DNA from: Anodontia alba
Taxonomy: Eukaryota > Mollusca > Bivalvia > Lucinida > Lucinidae
Direction: 5' to 3'
NCBI GenBank assembly: GCA_964016985.1
Contig: OZ024827.1
Span: forward strand, 55,802,137-55,866,136
Length of the DNA stretch: 64,000 nt
Below the pieces are notes generated by a model that was not told the origin of the DNA, searched no databases, and was given only the letters and a program-made list of their open reading frames with translations. Of this stretch, positions 1 to 10,254 are shown one piece after another; positions within the stretch are counted from its first letter, which is position 1, and each line of letters starts with the position of its first letter. The position numbers and the translations under genes are program-made.

Positions 1-1518
1 TGATGAATATATTAATGCTGCCACTCATATTTGTGACTATCAACCTATCAAATTACTTGATTTAATGTATTCATTCAAATTTGCAGACTGAATGGCAAAC
101 AGTATAGATCTTGATGAAGCCATTTGATCTTGATCTACAATGTTTGCAAAGGTAGGGGTTGGTGTGTTCAGTGGGATAAGGGTAAAATGGCTCTGCCTTG
201 TAGAAATGCATTCAGGGGATGCAGATCACGAGACAGCATGGAAAAACAATGCAGACTCTGATCAGAATGCTCTTGGTCTTAACTGTTTGTCTGATATGTT
301 CTGTAAGATGGTTATTCTTTGGAAGCAAGAAATACATCACAAAACTGACAATTGTCGAGTGAACAAGTTTTTCTGGGCCAGACTAGCTAGTTTAAGTCAG
401 TTAGGCCTCATCAGTTTCAAAATTCCATTGTGGAATCAGTGATTCCAAAGGACTGGAAATATAATCTACATTATGATGAAGGGCAGTGAGCATTTCACAG
501 CTGCCAAACATTCTCTTTACATCAGTAGTACTAAAGTTCTAAAATCAAAGCACTGACAGTTCCATTGTCTCTGAGTGTAGGCTGGGGAAATGGTCCTGAA
601 AGAGGACTTGCGTGTAGACTGATTTGCTTAAATCTGAAATCCAATACCATAAGCAAACAGTGTAGATGCTAGTCAGATGCCCCATTCTGTGGCATCTAAT
701 CTGGGACTACACTGTTTGCCAATGTGCCATCACATGTCGAGTCAATGTTTTACAACAAGCTTTCTTTTACACAGCACTGACGTCACGACTACAAGAATAG
801 CGTGGCTTTTGTCTGTAAATAACCATTACCTGGATTTCCCACATTCGAATAAGTGATAGTCATGTGGACATCAACAATGAAAAGCTATAATTGTGCTCAG
901 TAACTCTGGGTCATTTGGCAAACAATCTACCCAAAAGGTTTAGCCTTTGGAAGTAAACCTGTCTGTCAGTTAGGATCATTAGGGTTTTGGAAGCAAATAT
1001 ATTCATTTTTATTTCCAGTCACACAATAGCAGCAGGGTATTATTGTTTTCACTTTTTTCCTCATTGTGTCTGGCTGGGACTATGTCTGTCTGTCCATTCA
1101 TCCATCCAATCTCTGTTCATAGTACTTGATTCTGGACTGAATATGCTGTATTTGGGGACAGATGGTTGGGGATAATTTACGGACAAATGTCAGTTTTTGA
1201 CAAATGTTTCTGCCCATGAATTCTAAAATCAGGTTTTGAGCTGTACTGATATCTCCCTTCGTTTTGGGAGCTTGTCATTGATAAAGTCTGCAATGCAGAA
1301 TATATTTTGCATAAAAGTATGAATGGCACATTTACAATCATTCCATTGGCCATTCGAATGCAACAGTAATTCAACATAACATCAATTCTCTGTGAGATGA
1401 GTACCCTTTGTATATTATAGAGAAAACTGGGATTTACACACTGTTGTTGAACTGCCCCTTTGGCACTCTGATTGGTAATATAGACCCTGTTGTAAATCCG
1501 GTTGGTAAGAGTTTCAAT
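1..1518. other. No gene seen; one dispersed hairpin pair
   Basis: I see no convincing coding sequence here; the short open frames lack any recognisable motif. The stretch carries two copies (about 95-147 and 653-719) of a dispersed palindromic repeat whose arms read GCAAACAGTGTAGA and its complement around a short loop. The same hairpin recurs at several places later in the window, so this is ordinary repeat-bearing intergenic or intronic DNA. Confidence 0.6.
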
Positions 1519-1565
1519 ATGGCGCTAGAAGGAGTTATGGAATTTACCTACCTTGAAAAAGTAAA
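1519..1565 (+). CDS. Possible first coding exon of an unidentified gene
   Basis: An ATG in a reasonable context (CAATATGGCGC) opens about 15 codons encoding MALEGVMEFTYLEKV, then runs into AAA|GTAAGC, a good match to a metazoan 5' splice donor. The local base composition is less AT-rich than the surroundings, and the following 350 bases look like an ordinary intron start. There is no TATA box, and I could not find a convincing second exon in the window, so the downstream gene would have to be spliced over long repeat-filled introns. I do not recognise the peptide. It may equally be chance: an ATGGCG followed by a donor-like sequence is not rare in 64 kb. Confidence 0.2.
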
Positions 1566-2555
1566 GTAAGCATTTACTATAATCTTCTTATTTCAAAAGA
1601 CGGTCAATTTTAATGCTGTTGTCTGAATAAATATTCTTTTTAACCATCACATTTTATCATCACAAGATTTGCCAGAAAGCGAAATATTAATGGTCGAAGT
1701 TGTGCTCACGAAAACAATTTTTTTCGAATCGAGTGATTTTCTAGAAAAATGCTGCTGATATTTACGTATCAACCCTTCTCTTGCTAAACACGTCATGCCC
1801 TGTCTTAGCAAACCGTGTAGATCACACTGTTAGACACAATAAACATGTGAATTTGTATCATAAACCCGGATCAAGCAATCTGATTGGCTGGAAATTAGAA
1901 GTAGGCGTGGCATTTTAATTTATTAAGCATGAGAAGGGTTAAGTTTCGCATTTGCATTTAGTTTCTACAACGAATATTGTGCAAAGTACTCATTGTTTGT
2001 GCAGACGATATCTCCTTCTAATTTTCGGTGTATGAAAGGATACATGAGAAAACACGTTTTTGAATGCATTGATTTTGTCCAAGGTTGATAGCTGGTGGCT
2101 CCTGGGTTGGTTTTAATAGGAAATTGGATTGGAATGAGCCACTAATGATAGAGAGTACGGGTTGGTCAGTGTAGTTATTTGACTGAATGCCCTTTGCGAG
2201 ACTGGCTAGTGAGAAAATTGCCACTGTACATGCACTTCTTCGGGCAGGCAGTACTTCTGCATGTTACAGCCCAACAGGTTTTTGGATAGTGCGTTTTTGC
2301 AACAGCATTTGTGACATGTAAACAAAACTGTAAATAAATTCGTATTCTGGTGAATTGCTTAGGGACCAATCATTTGATTCTTACTGGTGAGAGTCGATTT
2401 TTCAAAAGAACCATCATCCCTCACCCCATCCATTCAAAATCAAATTGTTGCTCCCTTAAACTATTTCGTATGTGAAATTGACTGTCAGATGTTATTATTA
2501 TAGTTCACTTTGAAAAGTGGGGCTGTACTGGATTTGCCATGCCCTTCCGTGATTC
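1566..2555. other. Unannotated stretch
   Basis: Nothing recognisable apart from a GC-richer patch near 1,790-1,920. There are short open frames on the minus strand around 2,020-2,370 without motifs or codon signatures. If the possible exon at 1,519 is real, this would be the start of its first intron. Confidence 0.4.
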
Positions 2556-2559
2556 CATG

Positions 2560-4060
2560 ACTGCAAAATTAAAATGCATTTTGCTTAATAACTTTTATGT
2601 TTATAGTCCTACTTCAATGAAACTTACACTACACTTGATCTTCACTTGAGGTAAGTAAGGTATAGTCACAGAATAGTGGCCAAGGGCCAATAGCTCTTGG
2701 AGTTAGGTCCCTTGGTAGGTTTTCAAAATTTAAAATGCATTTTGCATAATATCTTTTATGTTTGTGGTCCTACTTTGATAAAACTAATATCACACTTGGT
2801 CTCTGAGGTAAGGAAGGTGTAGTGGCAGAATGGTGGCCAAGGGCCCATAACTCTTGGAGTCGTGACTTGGTAGGTTTTCAAAATTTAAAATAAATGCATT
2901 TTGGTTAATAACTTTTATGTTTGTGGTCCTACTTTATGAAAACTAATGCCACACTTGGTCTCTAAGGTAAGGAAAGTGTAGTAGCAAAATCGTGGCCAAG
3001 GGCCCATAACTTATGGAGTTATGTCCCTTCATAGGTTTTCAAATTTTGCCATTCTTGAACATTGTCTCAACAGATGTGTCTCAGGAACTATGAAAGCTAG
3101 AAAGCTGAAAGTTCGTAAAAACATGGACAATGATTGGCTGTATAGTGGATACTGGAATAGGGGCCAAGGGTCCATAACTCTTGGAGTTATGTCCCTTGGT
3201 AGGTTTTCAAAAAAATCTAAAATGCATTTGGCTCAATACCTTTTATGTTTGTAGTCCTACTTTGATAAAACTTATAACACATTTGGCCTCTAAGGTAAGT
3301 TAGATGTAGAGGCAGAATGATGGCCAAGGGCCCATAACTCTTGGAGTTATGTCCCTTCCATAGGTTTCAAATGTTGCCATTCTTGAAAATTTTCTTAACA
3401 GATTCTCAGGAACTATGGAAGCTAGAAAGCTGAAAGTTTGTATAAATATGGATAATGACTGGATGTATTGTGTATACCAGAATTGGGGCCGAGGGTCCAT
3501 AGCTCTTTGGAGTTATGTCCCCTTGTAGGTTTTCAATAACTTACGTTTGTGGTCCTACTTCAATGAAATTAGTAGGTTTTCAATAAGTTATGTTTGTGGT
3601 CCTACTTCAATTAAACTTATAACGCACTTCATCTCTAACGTAAGGAAAGTGTAGTGGCAGAATGGTGGCCAAGGGACCATAACTCTTGGAGTTATGCCCC
3701 TTTATAGGTTTTTCAAAATTTGTCATTCTTGAAAATTTTCGTAACAGATTTCTAAGGAACTATGAAAGCTAGAAAGGTGAAAGCTCGTATCAACATGCAT
3801 AATGACTGGATGTATCGTGTATAGGGGCCAAGGATCCATAATTCTTGGTTATGTCCCTTGGTAAGTTTTCAAACAATTAAAATGCATTTTGCTCAGTAAC
3901 TTTTATGCTTATGGTCCTACTTTGATGGAACTTATATCAAACTTGTTGGCTTTAAAAAAGTGGTACATGCATGGACAGTGGGTTGATGTATCATGTATTC
4001 AGGTTATCATGGCCAAGGGCCCATTACTCATGGATTAAAATCCCTTGGTAGGTTTTAGGA
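2560..4060. repeat. Degenerate tandem repeat block, ~160-330 bp units
   Basis: The phrases 'TTTTATGTTTGTGGTCCTAC' and 'AAGGGCCCATAACTCTTGG' recur at roughly 2,588/2,680, 2,752/2,840, 2,908/3,000, 3,240/3,330, 3,545-3,600/3,670 and 3,900/4,015. Some units also contain an extra ~130-bp module ('CTATGAAAGCTAGAAAG') at about 3,090, 3,415 and 3,765, so the array alternates short and long units. Copies differ by substitutions and small indels, which indicates an old array. The short ORFs in it are not conserved between units and I treat them as noise. Confidence 0.8.
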
Positions 4061-4563
4061 TGCCATGTTACCATGTCCTACAGTGGTGTGATCTGGAAAG
4101 GATGAATTCAAAATATATCATGTATCATCTGATAGAGCTGCAGCAGGGATATAGTCAGATTCTCTGACAGTCCTATTTTTAGAGAGATCATAATTTACAA
4201 GTCCCCAATTTTCGTGATTTTGTGTGTTCTTTGTTTCCAAAGGCAATCCTTTTTTCTTTTTACTTTTATTTTACTCCATCAAAAGCTATGACATTACAGA
4301 CTAAGTGAATAGAGTTCATCATGGTTTTATTCGCATCTGTGTAACAGGTCCCAGCAAGTCCATATAAATAGGAATTTATCTGAATGTGGTAGGATAAGGT
4401 ATGGCGTTCCACAAGGATCAATTTCTATTTTTGATTTTATAAATGATTTATCACTAACCATTAAAGATGTCATTAGCTGTGTTAATTTATATGCTGGCAA
4501 CACAACATTATAAGATATCCAGGACAATAGGGCCATATTGAAAACAATCTTCAACATGCTTTA

Positions 4564-4868
4564 CCAGCCTCGGTGGCTCAGTTGGATGCGTCGTCCGACT
4601 GAAGACCAGGAGGTCGCGGGTTCAACCCCCGCCGATGTAGGCAACATTCTTTTGTGGAGATTGATCATGAAATATTTTCTATGGTCATTCTCCCCCTTCC
4701 GCTGATTCAAGAAGGGCAGTTGTCAGTTTCTGGCGAAAGAATGTGCACAATACTGGTTAACCGCTTAGAGGACTAAGCCTGCCCAGTAAACGTGTGGTTA
4801 GGAAAACTGATCGTGCTCGACATGACCCCATTGGGTTGACTGGGCCGTAAAACCTCAACACAAACAAA
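4564..4868 (+). mobile_element. tRNA-derived SINE, complete, with 13-bp TSD
   Basis: A tRNA-like head is visible: GGTGGCTCAGTTGG is an A-box match and GGGTTCAACCCCCGCC a B-box match. It is followed by a conserved body (GAAATATTTTC, AAGAAGGGCAGTTGTCAG) and ends CCTCAACACAAACAAA. It is flanked by perfect 13-bp direct repeats TCAACATGCTTTA at 4,551-4,563 and 4,869-4,881, the target-site duplication of LINE-mediated insertion. It sits inside the dead LINE RT. A near-identical 302-bp copy is at 49,725-50,026 and a decayed minus copy at about 7,265-7,505. It is a SINE, not a tRNA gene: the anticodon arm does not fold well. Confidence 0.92.
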
Positions 4869-5094
4869 TCAACATGCTTTAAGTCTACTTAACAAATGGT
4901 GTCTTGAGAATGGTATGCTTCTCAATACTGATAAACATTAATTAATGCCAATGACAAATTGTCAGAGAAGAAAACCTTTACCCAAAAATAATTTATCAAT
5001 TTAATATAAAGATATTGATATCTAATTGCAAATAACACATTGTGATAAAAATTTAGGTGTTTGGATGACAATGTAGAGTGGAATAATGGGTCAG

Positions 5095-5193
5095 GTGTTT
5101 TTTCCCCGGGTTCTCTGGTTTTCGGCCACCTTTGATGAATGTCAGTTCGGTTCGATATAAGTGAAATATTCTTGAAAGGGCCCTAAAACCCAA

Positions 5194-5233
<40 letters not shown>
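5095..5233 (+). mobile_element. Short poly(A)-ended insertion, unclassified
   Basis: The LINE reading frame is lost at about 5,095 and resumes after a run of about 37 A residues ending near 5,233. The intervening ~100 bases (CCCCGGGTTCTCTGG...) are unrelated to the LINE and end in poly(A), as a retroposed transcript or small SINE would. No target duplication is obvious, and part of the LINE is missing across it, so a deletion accompanied or followed the insertion. Confidence 0.4.
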
Positions 5234-5238
<5 letters not shown>

Positions 5239-5399
5239 AATAAAGCAAAACTTATGTACATCACAAAATCAAAGTTAAATATATTTAAAAGAAGTCTGTC
5301 ATATGCTGGCGCTCTTGTATGGAATAACATTCCAACAGATATTAAAAATGTGGACACATTAAGCAGTTTTGTTTTGAAATGTTCTAATTGACTAAAAGA

Positions 5400-6040
5400 A
5401 TGGAATGCTTCTTAATTCAAGAGTTATTGCTGTGCCATTACCTCCACCGCCAAATGAAAATCTATAATCCATGTTTGCAAATGCATATCGCTTATATTAA
5501 TTTGTTAAGTATCCCTTAAGTTTTTTTTATATCATTTCCATTATCATTCTATTTGGATTCATAGGTAAACAGAGGATCTGTTGCGAGTTGTCATTTTTTA
5601 TGAAGTTTATGAAACGAGCCTATGGCAAGTTTCTTGAATTTTATATGGAATGATCATGAGTGTAAGATTCTGTTTATCATACGACCATTTGAAATTTAAA
5701 ATTGTCAACCGTTCCACAGAAAATGCATGGTTGACATGGGACTTGTTCCCACCACTGAATTTTGTGTTTGTTTCTAGCATGAAAGTGTGTTCTAGAATGA
5801 GAATCAGTTTAAAAGTGACTAAACATGTCAAGTGACTAAACATGTCAAGTGGATTCTTTATGTTCTTGTGATAATTGTATGTATACATAAATGTTGTTTC
5901 AGAGGGCCCCAGGGAAAATTCACTAGGCCAACTGGGAAACCCACTGTAAATAAATAAATCTTACTTCCTAACTTACTAAACTACTGGACTGATCATGCTC
6001 GAGTACAACCACAATCTGCATGTATAGTTTCCTCACCAAA
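5400..6040. other. Unannotated stretch
   Basis: No recognisable gene. A 17-bp direct duplication ('GTGACTAAACATGTCAA') occurs at 5,815-5,850. Opposed short ORFs at 5,607-5,888 (minus) and 5,650-5,835 (plus) overlap each other, have no motifs and are most likely chance. Confidence 0.4.
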
Positions 6041-6049
6041 ATATAAGCA

Positions 6050-6634
6050 TATTCATTGCAAATAAGAATCGATTTTACATCTCAATGCTGTGGTACAGTC
6101 TACATAAATTCAACTTTGATTCCATACAACATAAATATTTGGAAAAGGGGCACAGTTTTAACGAAAATGATAGTATACATTCAGCAATAGAACATAATTC
6201 CTGAGAAGTTGCAGTTTATACTTTACCACAATGGGCTTAGCAGGTAAGAATGGTAAGACTGAGCCAGCCCTATATTGTAAAAGAAATGGGACTAGGAGAT
6301 TTTTATGACTTTGCAGAGGTATGCAACTAATTTGATCTGGATGAGGATAGGGAGAAAGTTTATTGGAGTGGGATAAAGGCGTTCAAAATATCAGCATGTA
6401 GCCCCACTTTATTTGAGTTCCAATACAATTTTGATGGCCCAGTCTACAAACTAGATCAGCAGAGAAGAAAGAGTTGGGAAGACTCTCAAATGCCTTCTAT
6501 TTTACCATTATCCTGCCTCAGAAGTGACTATCCCAAGATTAGTAAACAGAAGTATGAGGATCTGCTGCCTCTCTGCATAGACAAAACTATTCCAAGTGTT
6601 CACCATGCATTTTTCGTTATGTTGTCTCATGAAT
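6050..6634 (+). pseudogene. Decayed DUF7869-like coding relic
   Basis: One reading frame runs through about 195 codons with only three in-frame stops (near 6,201, 6,238 and 6,328) and ends at a TAA near 6,634. It shows NKNRFYISMLWYSLHKF, then HKYLEKGHSFNENDSIHSAI, then QPYIVKEM, VYWSGIKAF and KYEDLLPLC. The G-H-[ST]-x-N-E-x-D-S-x-H-S-x-I-E block is, from memory, the hallmark of the DUF7869-type domain that is multiplied in many invertebrate genomes, often in transposon-like settings. The upstream half of the domain and any start codon are missing. The stops look like simple transitions of sense codons, so this is a pseudogene rather than an intron-split gene, though a genuine exon with sequencing errors cannot be excluded. 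Confidence 0.6.
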
Positions 6635-6639
6635 AAATA

Positions 6640-7260
6640 GGTAGGGTGGGTCATCAAAAGTAAAAGTTTGATTATCAGAGAACAGGTCACTTAAGGCCTT
6701 CTTCATAAGATTTATTTTCTTCTTTATTAAATTATGTTTTATTGTTGATAACCTGTTGATTGAAGAGACTTTATCAAAACTGTTAAAAGAGGCTTGCATC
6801 AATTGGGATTGTAGGTAAATTACAGTGCTTGAATTTGAACAGTAGCCCTCTAGCCCAGACTGGCTCCTGCCTAACTGATAAATTGGTCACTATAAAATGT
6901 TGTATTGTATTAACCCTTAACTTGCTGAATATATTAAGCCAGACCCATTTCTGATTGTCAAACAATCAAAATGCTTGATGAAATATTTCATTCAAATTTG
7001 TGAAGTAACTCACAAACAGTGTTGAGTCTGTTCAGATGGCTTTCTAAGCCATCTGATCTGGATCTACATTGTTTGAAAAGGTAGGGTTTTCATGTCAGCA
7101 GGATAAGGGTTAAGTATTTCATTAACAAGGTGTTTCCATTGATTCAGAAGGAATCAACTTTTTCAATTGAAAAGGATAAAAAAAAAGTCCACACAGCAAA
7201 AATGTTTTTTTCTTCGTTTGGAGTTCAATGGCCCAGTCAACACTATTCACATCATATTGA
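6640..7260. other. Unannotated stretch with one dispersed hairpin
   Basis: AT-rich, no motif-bearing frames. A member of the dispersed CAAACAGTGT hairpin family lies at about 7,013-7,075, with arms around AGATGGC/GCCATCT. Confidence 0.4.
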
Positions 7261-7264
7261 GCCG

Positions 7265-7505
7265 TTCAGTTTACTTAATCGTAATTTTCCTGGGCAGGCT
7301 TATAGATAAGTGATTAAAGGTAATGGTGCACATTGTTTCATCAGAAACTGACAACTGCCCTTCTTGAATCAGCAGAAGGGAGAGAATGACCATATAAAAG
7401 ATTTCATAATCAATCCCCACAAAAGAATGCTGCCAACCAGGCAGGTATTGAATCTGCGACCTGATCATCAGTCAAACATACATCCTTCTGAGCAACGAGG
7501 CTGTC
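7265..7505 (-). mobile_element. SINE fragment, minus strand
   Basis: Read on the minus strand this matches the SINE family at 4,564 and 49,725: GAGGCTGTC..., a degraded B box, a ...GAAATC/ATGGTCATTCTCTCCC body, GCTGATTCAAGAAGGGCAG and CTGACAACTGCC (plus strand). The tail is diverged and the tRNA-like head has several substitutions, so this is an older copy. Confidence 0.75.
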
Positions 7506-8060
7506 AGATCCACAAATGGGGTAAACTGTAATGTGTTAATTGCACTAACGTTGAGGTTGATCAGTGGTACAACATACAATATTCACTAATCAGTGTAATT
7601 AGCACAAATGCTCTTTTAAGTTCACAAGAATACTTTTTCAATTAGCTTAGTTGACACCAATTTAGAGTGCAAGATTTATCCCACTGCATAAATTAATTTA
7701 GCAACACCTATTTACATTTCAACCAATCAAATTACTTGATGTAATTTATTCAAATTCGCAAACTGAATGACAGTGTACATGTAGATTCTGATCTGATCTG
7801 ATCTGGAACTGCACTGTTTGCAAAGGTCCGGGTTGACGTGCACAGCAGGATAAGGGTTAATATACATGCTCCTAATGCCAACTTTGGAATGTTTGGTTCA
7901 ACCAAAGTATGGACAAGTTATATTTTATAAAATAACCTATATAAAATTTAGGTTTTTATTCAACATTTTCTATATATATATAAAAAAAAAGAATCTAAAA
8001 TCTTTTCTGACATCAGATACAACAATTTTGCAAATGAAATTAAGTAGGGGAGACCCTAAT
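7505..8060. other. Unannotated AT-rich stretch
   Basis: Contains another dispersed CAAACAGTGT-type hairpin at about 7,757-7,822 with a short GATCT iteration in its arm. Nothing else recognised. Confidence 0.4.
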
Positions 8061-8068
8061 AAGTAGAA

Positions 8069-8170
8069 TGCAACACTGTTGTAAGTCCAGTTACAACAGT
8101 GTTGCAGTCAGAAGTTAGCAATACGTTTTGAATGCAAAACTGTTGTAAGTCCAGTTACAACAGTGTTGCA
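8069..8170. repeat. Two tandem perfect hairpins
   Basis: 8,069-8,106 is a perfect 16-bp-arm palindrome (TGCAACACTGTTGTAA, 6-base loop GTCCAG, then the complement). A second copy at 8,133-8,170 is identical except for one base in the left arm. A partial third left arm follows at about 8,201. The same loop in both indicates duplication of the hairpin as a unit. Function unknown. Confidence 0.85.
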
Positions 8171-8407
8171 TTCAAACTATAGTCGTATGAAAAATTTTTG
8201 AATGCAATACTGTTGTAAGTAATAGTTTGTTAAATTGCTCGCCTGACATTAAATATTAGTATTTCAAATGCATTTGTTTTATATCTTGCCCTTTAAACTT
8301 ACATTTATGTGAATTTCACTGCAATCTGTCCGTAAAGGAAAATATGGTATAGTTTTTTGTGCTTCCTGAAAAGTTATGGAAACCCTAGTTACTGCAGTGT
8401 TGCACTA

Positions 8408-8472
8408 AAAAAGGCTTGCGCGTAAAAAACGAGTGAGCGAAGCGAACGAGTTTTTTACACGAAAGCCTTAGA
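8408..8472. repeat. Imperfect hairpin, GAGTGAGCGAAGCGAACGAG core
   Basis: AAGGCTT...GTAAAAAACGAG faces its complement CGAGTTTTTTAC...AAAGCCTT around a GCGAAGC core. The adjacent 8,470-8,960 segment is also rich in palindromes (AATTCACACTGTGAATT at 8,926-8,942; GACGTCATGACGTC-like at 8,900). It probably forms part of a MITE-like repeat that also occurs near 33.3-33.6 kb. Confidence 0.6.
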
Positions 8473-9205
8473 ACACGCGTGAATTATTTCTCCGTAATCG
8501 ATCAAAACAACCAAATAAACTGTTTATTACATTTTCATTCATGTTTTACCTTTAAATTGTCACATTCAGCCGTGATGATTTCCTACCAAAATAGTTCCAG
8601 TCAGTGCATTAATTTCAGGAGGCGTGGTTTAGTTTGAAAATCAGTCGCCATCTTGTTTGCACTTTAATGCAAAAATCATCCTGTGCTTGAAATGCAGACA
8701 CAACAATGTCACGAAAGTTGAACTGGATTATCAAGAAAATCATACTTTATATTTGCGTTGCAGGTCTCCCCCTCAAAAACGCCAACTGGACGTGAAAATT
8801 GCAATCAGATCTCCATGATTTTATCAAATTTTCCGCGAAACGTCAACTATTGTTATTGTTGTTACTAACAACGTCAGCAAACGTCGCCTAGCAATTATGA
8901 CGTCATGACGTTCGAAATGAAATAATTCACACTGTGAATTATCGATTATAATTCACTGAGAAATCTCTGTAAAACACTGCTGAAAATGTAATAAATAATA
9001 ATAATCAAATGGTATTTATTTGCAATTAACTTTTTTTTTATAACAAAAGAAAACAAAACACACTCTGTTTTCAGTATCATTTATTTTATTACATTTCATT
9101 GCTTACATAACATAATACTCACCTGTTTCATTGTTGTTTTATAACTTTGCCATTACAAGTATTTCCTACTCCTAAACACTAAGTTGTCCGTTTGTTTGTC
9201 TATGC
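8473..9205. other. Unannotated stretch
   Basis: Slightly GC-richer, with several CRE-like TGACGTCA-related sequences near 8,875-8,910. No coding frame. It ends in an A run at 9,212-9,237. Confidence 0.35.
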
Positions 9206-9239
9206 ATTTACAAAAAAAAAAAAAAAAAAAAAAAAAAAT

Positions 9240-9362
9240 TGGGACCGTTTTGACATGGGGCCGTTTTGACCTTCATTTTTGGGATGTGGGGCCGTTTTGA
9301 CCAATTTATGGGGCCGTTTTGACCAAATGGGGGCCGTTCTGACTTGGGGCCGTTTTGACTGT
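9240..9362. repeat. Short tandem repeat GGGGCCGTTTTGACC
   Basis: Six or so copies of GGGGCCGTTTTGAC, separated by 0-20 variable bases, follow an A run. It lies directly outside the left end of the TIR element at 9,372. It might be the end of an independent element, but no partner repeat was found. Confidence 0.7.
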
Positions 9363-9371
9363 AATTCATTG

Positions 9372-10237
9372 GGGTACCTAGACTTACCGAAACGAAACCG
9401 AAATACCGAAACGAAACCGAAATACCGAAACGGTCTATTAAAAGTATAGGGAAAGAGTCCAATTTACATTTATGGCACTGGTGTCTGGTTTTGTTTTGGT
9501 ATTCTTAGTAATTGAAACGCATATGTGCATAAAAGAGACACAATGAGACTAATTTTGATAGAAAGAAACAGAGAATTACGTTAAGACGCGCAAGGACAAT
9601 AAGAGTTTTAATATCATGTAATTATTATGTAAAACATTTTAATCTTTTTTTTTTTTTTTACAAAGAAATATTTGTTTATTTATTCATTAAAACTATCCTT
9701 CATGCATAGGTATTTTGGCTCCTCCAAATAGTATGAAAGAATATATTCTGCTAAATCAATGACTAATAGCATTTCCCCTATATTTTTAATGGTCCGTTCC
9801 GGTATTTGGGAGGCGTCACTGTAAATGAGGCATAATCATTTGATATTATTTTCATCCTCAGTGCAGATGTATGTTTATATTTATTTGAGAAAAAATTTTG
9901 TTATTCATAATGCCGCAAAATTATTGATTACATATATCAACATTTCCCCTGTATTTTTAATGGTCTGTTCCGGCATTTTCCCTATATTTTTCGTCCGCTC
10001 CGGTATTTCGGAGGCGTCACATTAATGAGTTTTAATCATTTGTCATTAATTTCCTCCTGAGTGCAGATTTTATACTGTATGTATGTTTATGTATAATATA
10101 TTTAGGAAAATACTTCGTTATCCATTTCGTCCCAGCATTTACTATCTATATGCATCTTCCCTATATTTTTAATCGTCCGTTTCGGTATTTCGGTTTCGTT
10201 TCGGTACTCGGTTTCGTTTCGGTAAATCTAGGTACCG
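9372..10237. mobile_element. TIR DNA transposon (non-autonomous), 9-bp TSD
   Basis: The ends are inverted repeats of about 60 bp: GGGTACCTAGACTTACCG on the left and the complement of CGGTACCTAGATTTACCG on the right. Both run on into iterated TACCGAAACGAAACCGAAA. Direct 9-bp repeats AATTCATTG flank it at 9,363-9,371 and 10,238-10,246. The 866-bp body has no transposase; it contains two ~170-bp direct repeats (GGTCCGTTCCGGTATT and GTCCGCTCCGGTATT with following GAGGCGTCAC). A 9-bp duplication is typical of Mutator-like elements, though 8-bp superfamilies cannot be excluded. Confidence 0.85.
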
Positions 10238-10254
10238 AATTCATTGTGCTACAT

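Larger units (their letters stand above)
4340..5400 (+). pseudogene. Dead LINE reverse transcriptase fragment split by a SINE
   Basis: Reading 4,374-4,560 gives a non-LTR RT signature: YGVPQGS followed by FINDLSL and then VNLYAGNTTL, where the catalytic YADDT has become YAGNT and is followed by a stop. After the SINE the frame resumes with LNKWCLENGMLLNTDKH, then a QRR motif and LGVWMD around 5,050, as in the thumb region of jockey/CR1-type LINEs. The C-terminal hallmark (SYAGALVWNNIPTDIKN, then SSF) appears at about 5,295-5,370. It is 5'-truncated, has several stops and is interrupted twice: by the SINE at 4,564-4,868 and by a segment ending in a ~37-base A run (about 5,095-5,233). It is non-functional; the clade assignment is tentative. 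Confidence 0.75.

Noticed and set aside
4564..4640. tRNA gene
   Set aside because: A and B boxes are present but the anticodon and acceptor stems fail, and the sequence continues as a 305-bp SINE with target duplication; the same applies at 49,725.
5142..5357. Minus-strand ORF with a poly-Phe run
   Set aside because: It is the antisense of the A run at the end of a retroposed insert.
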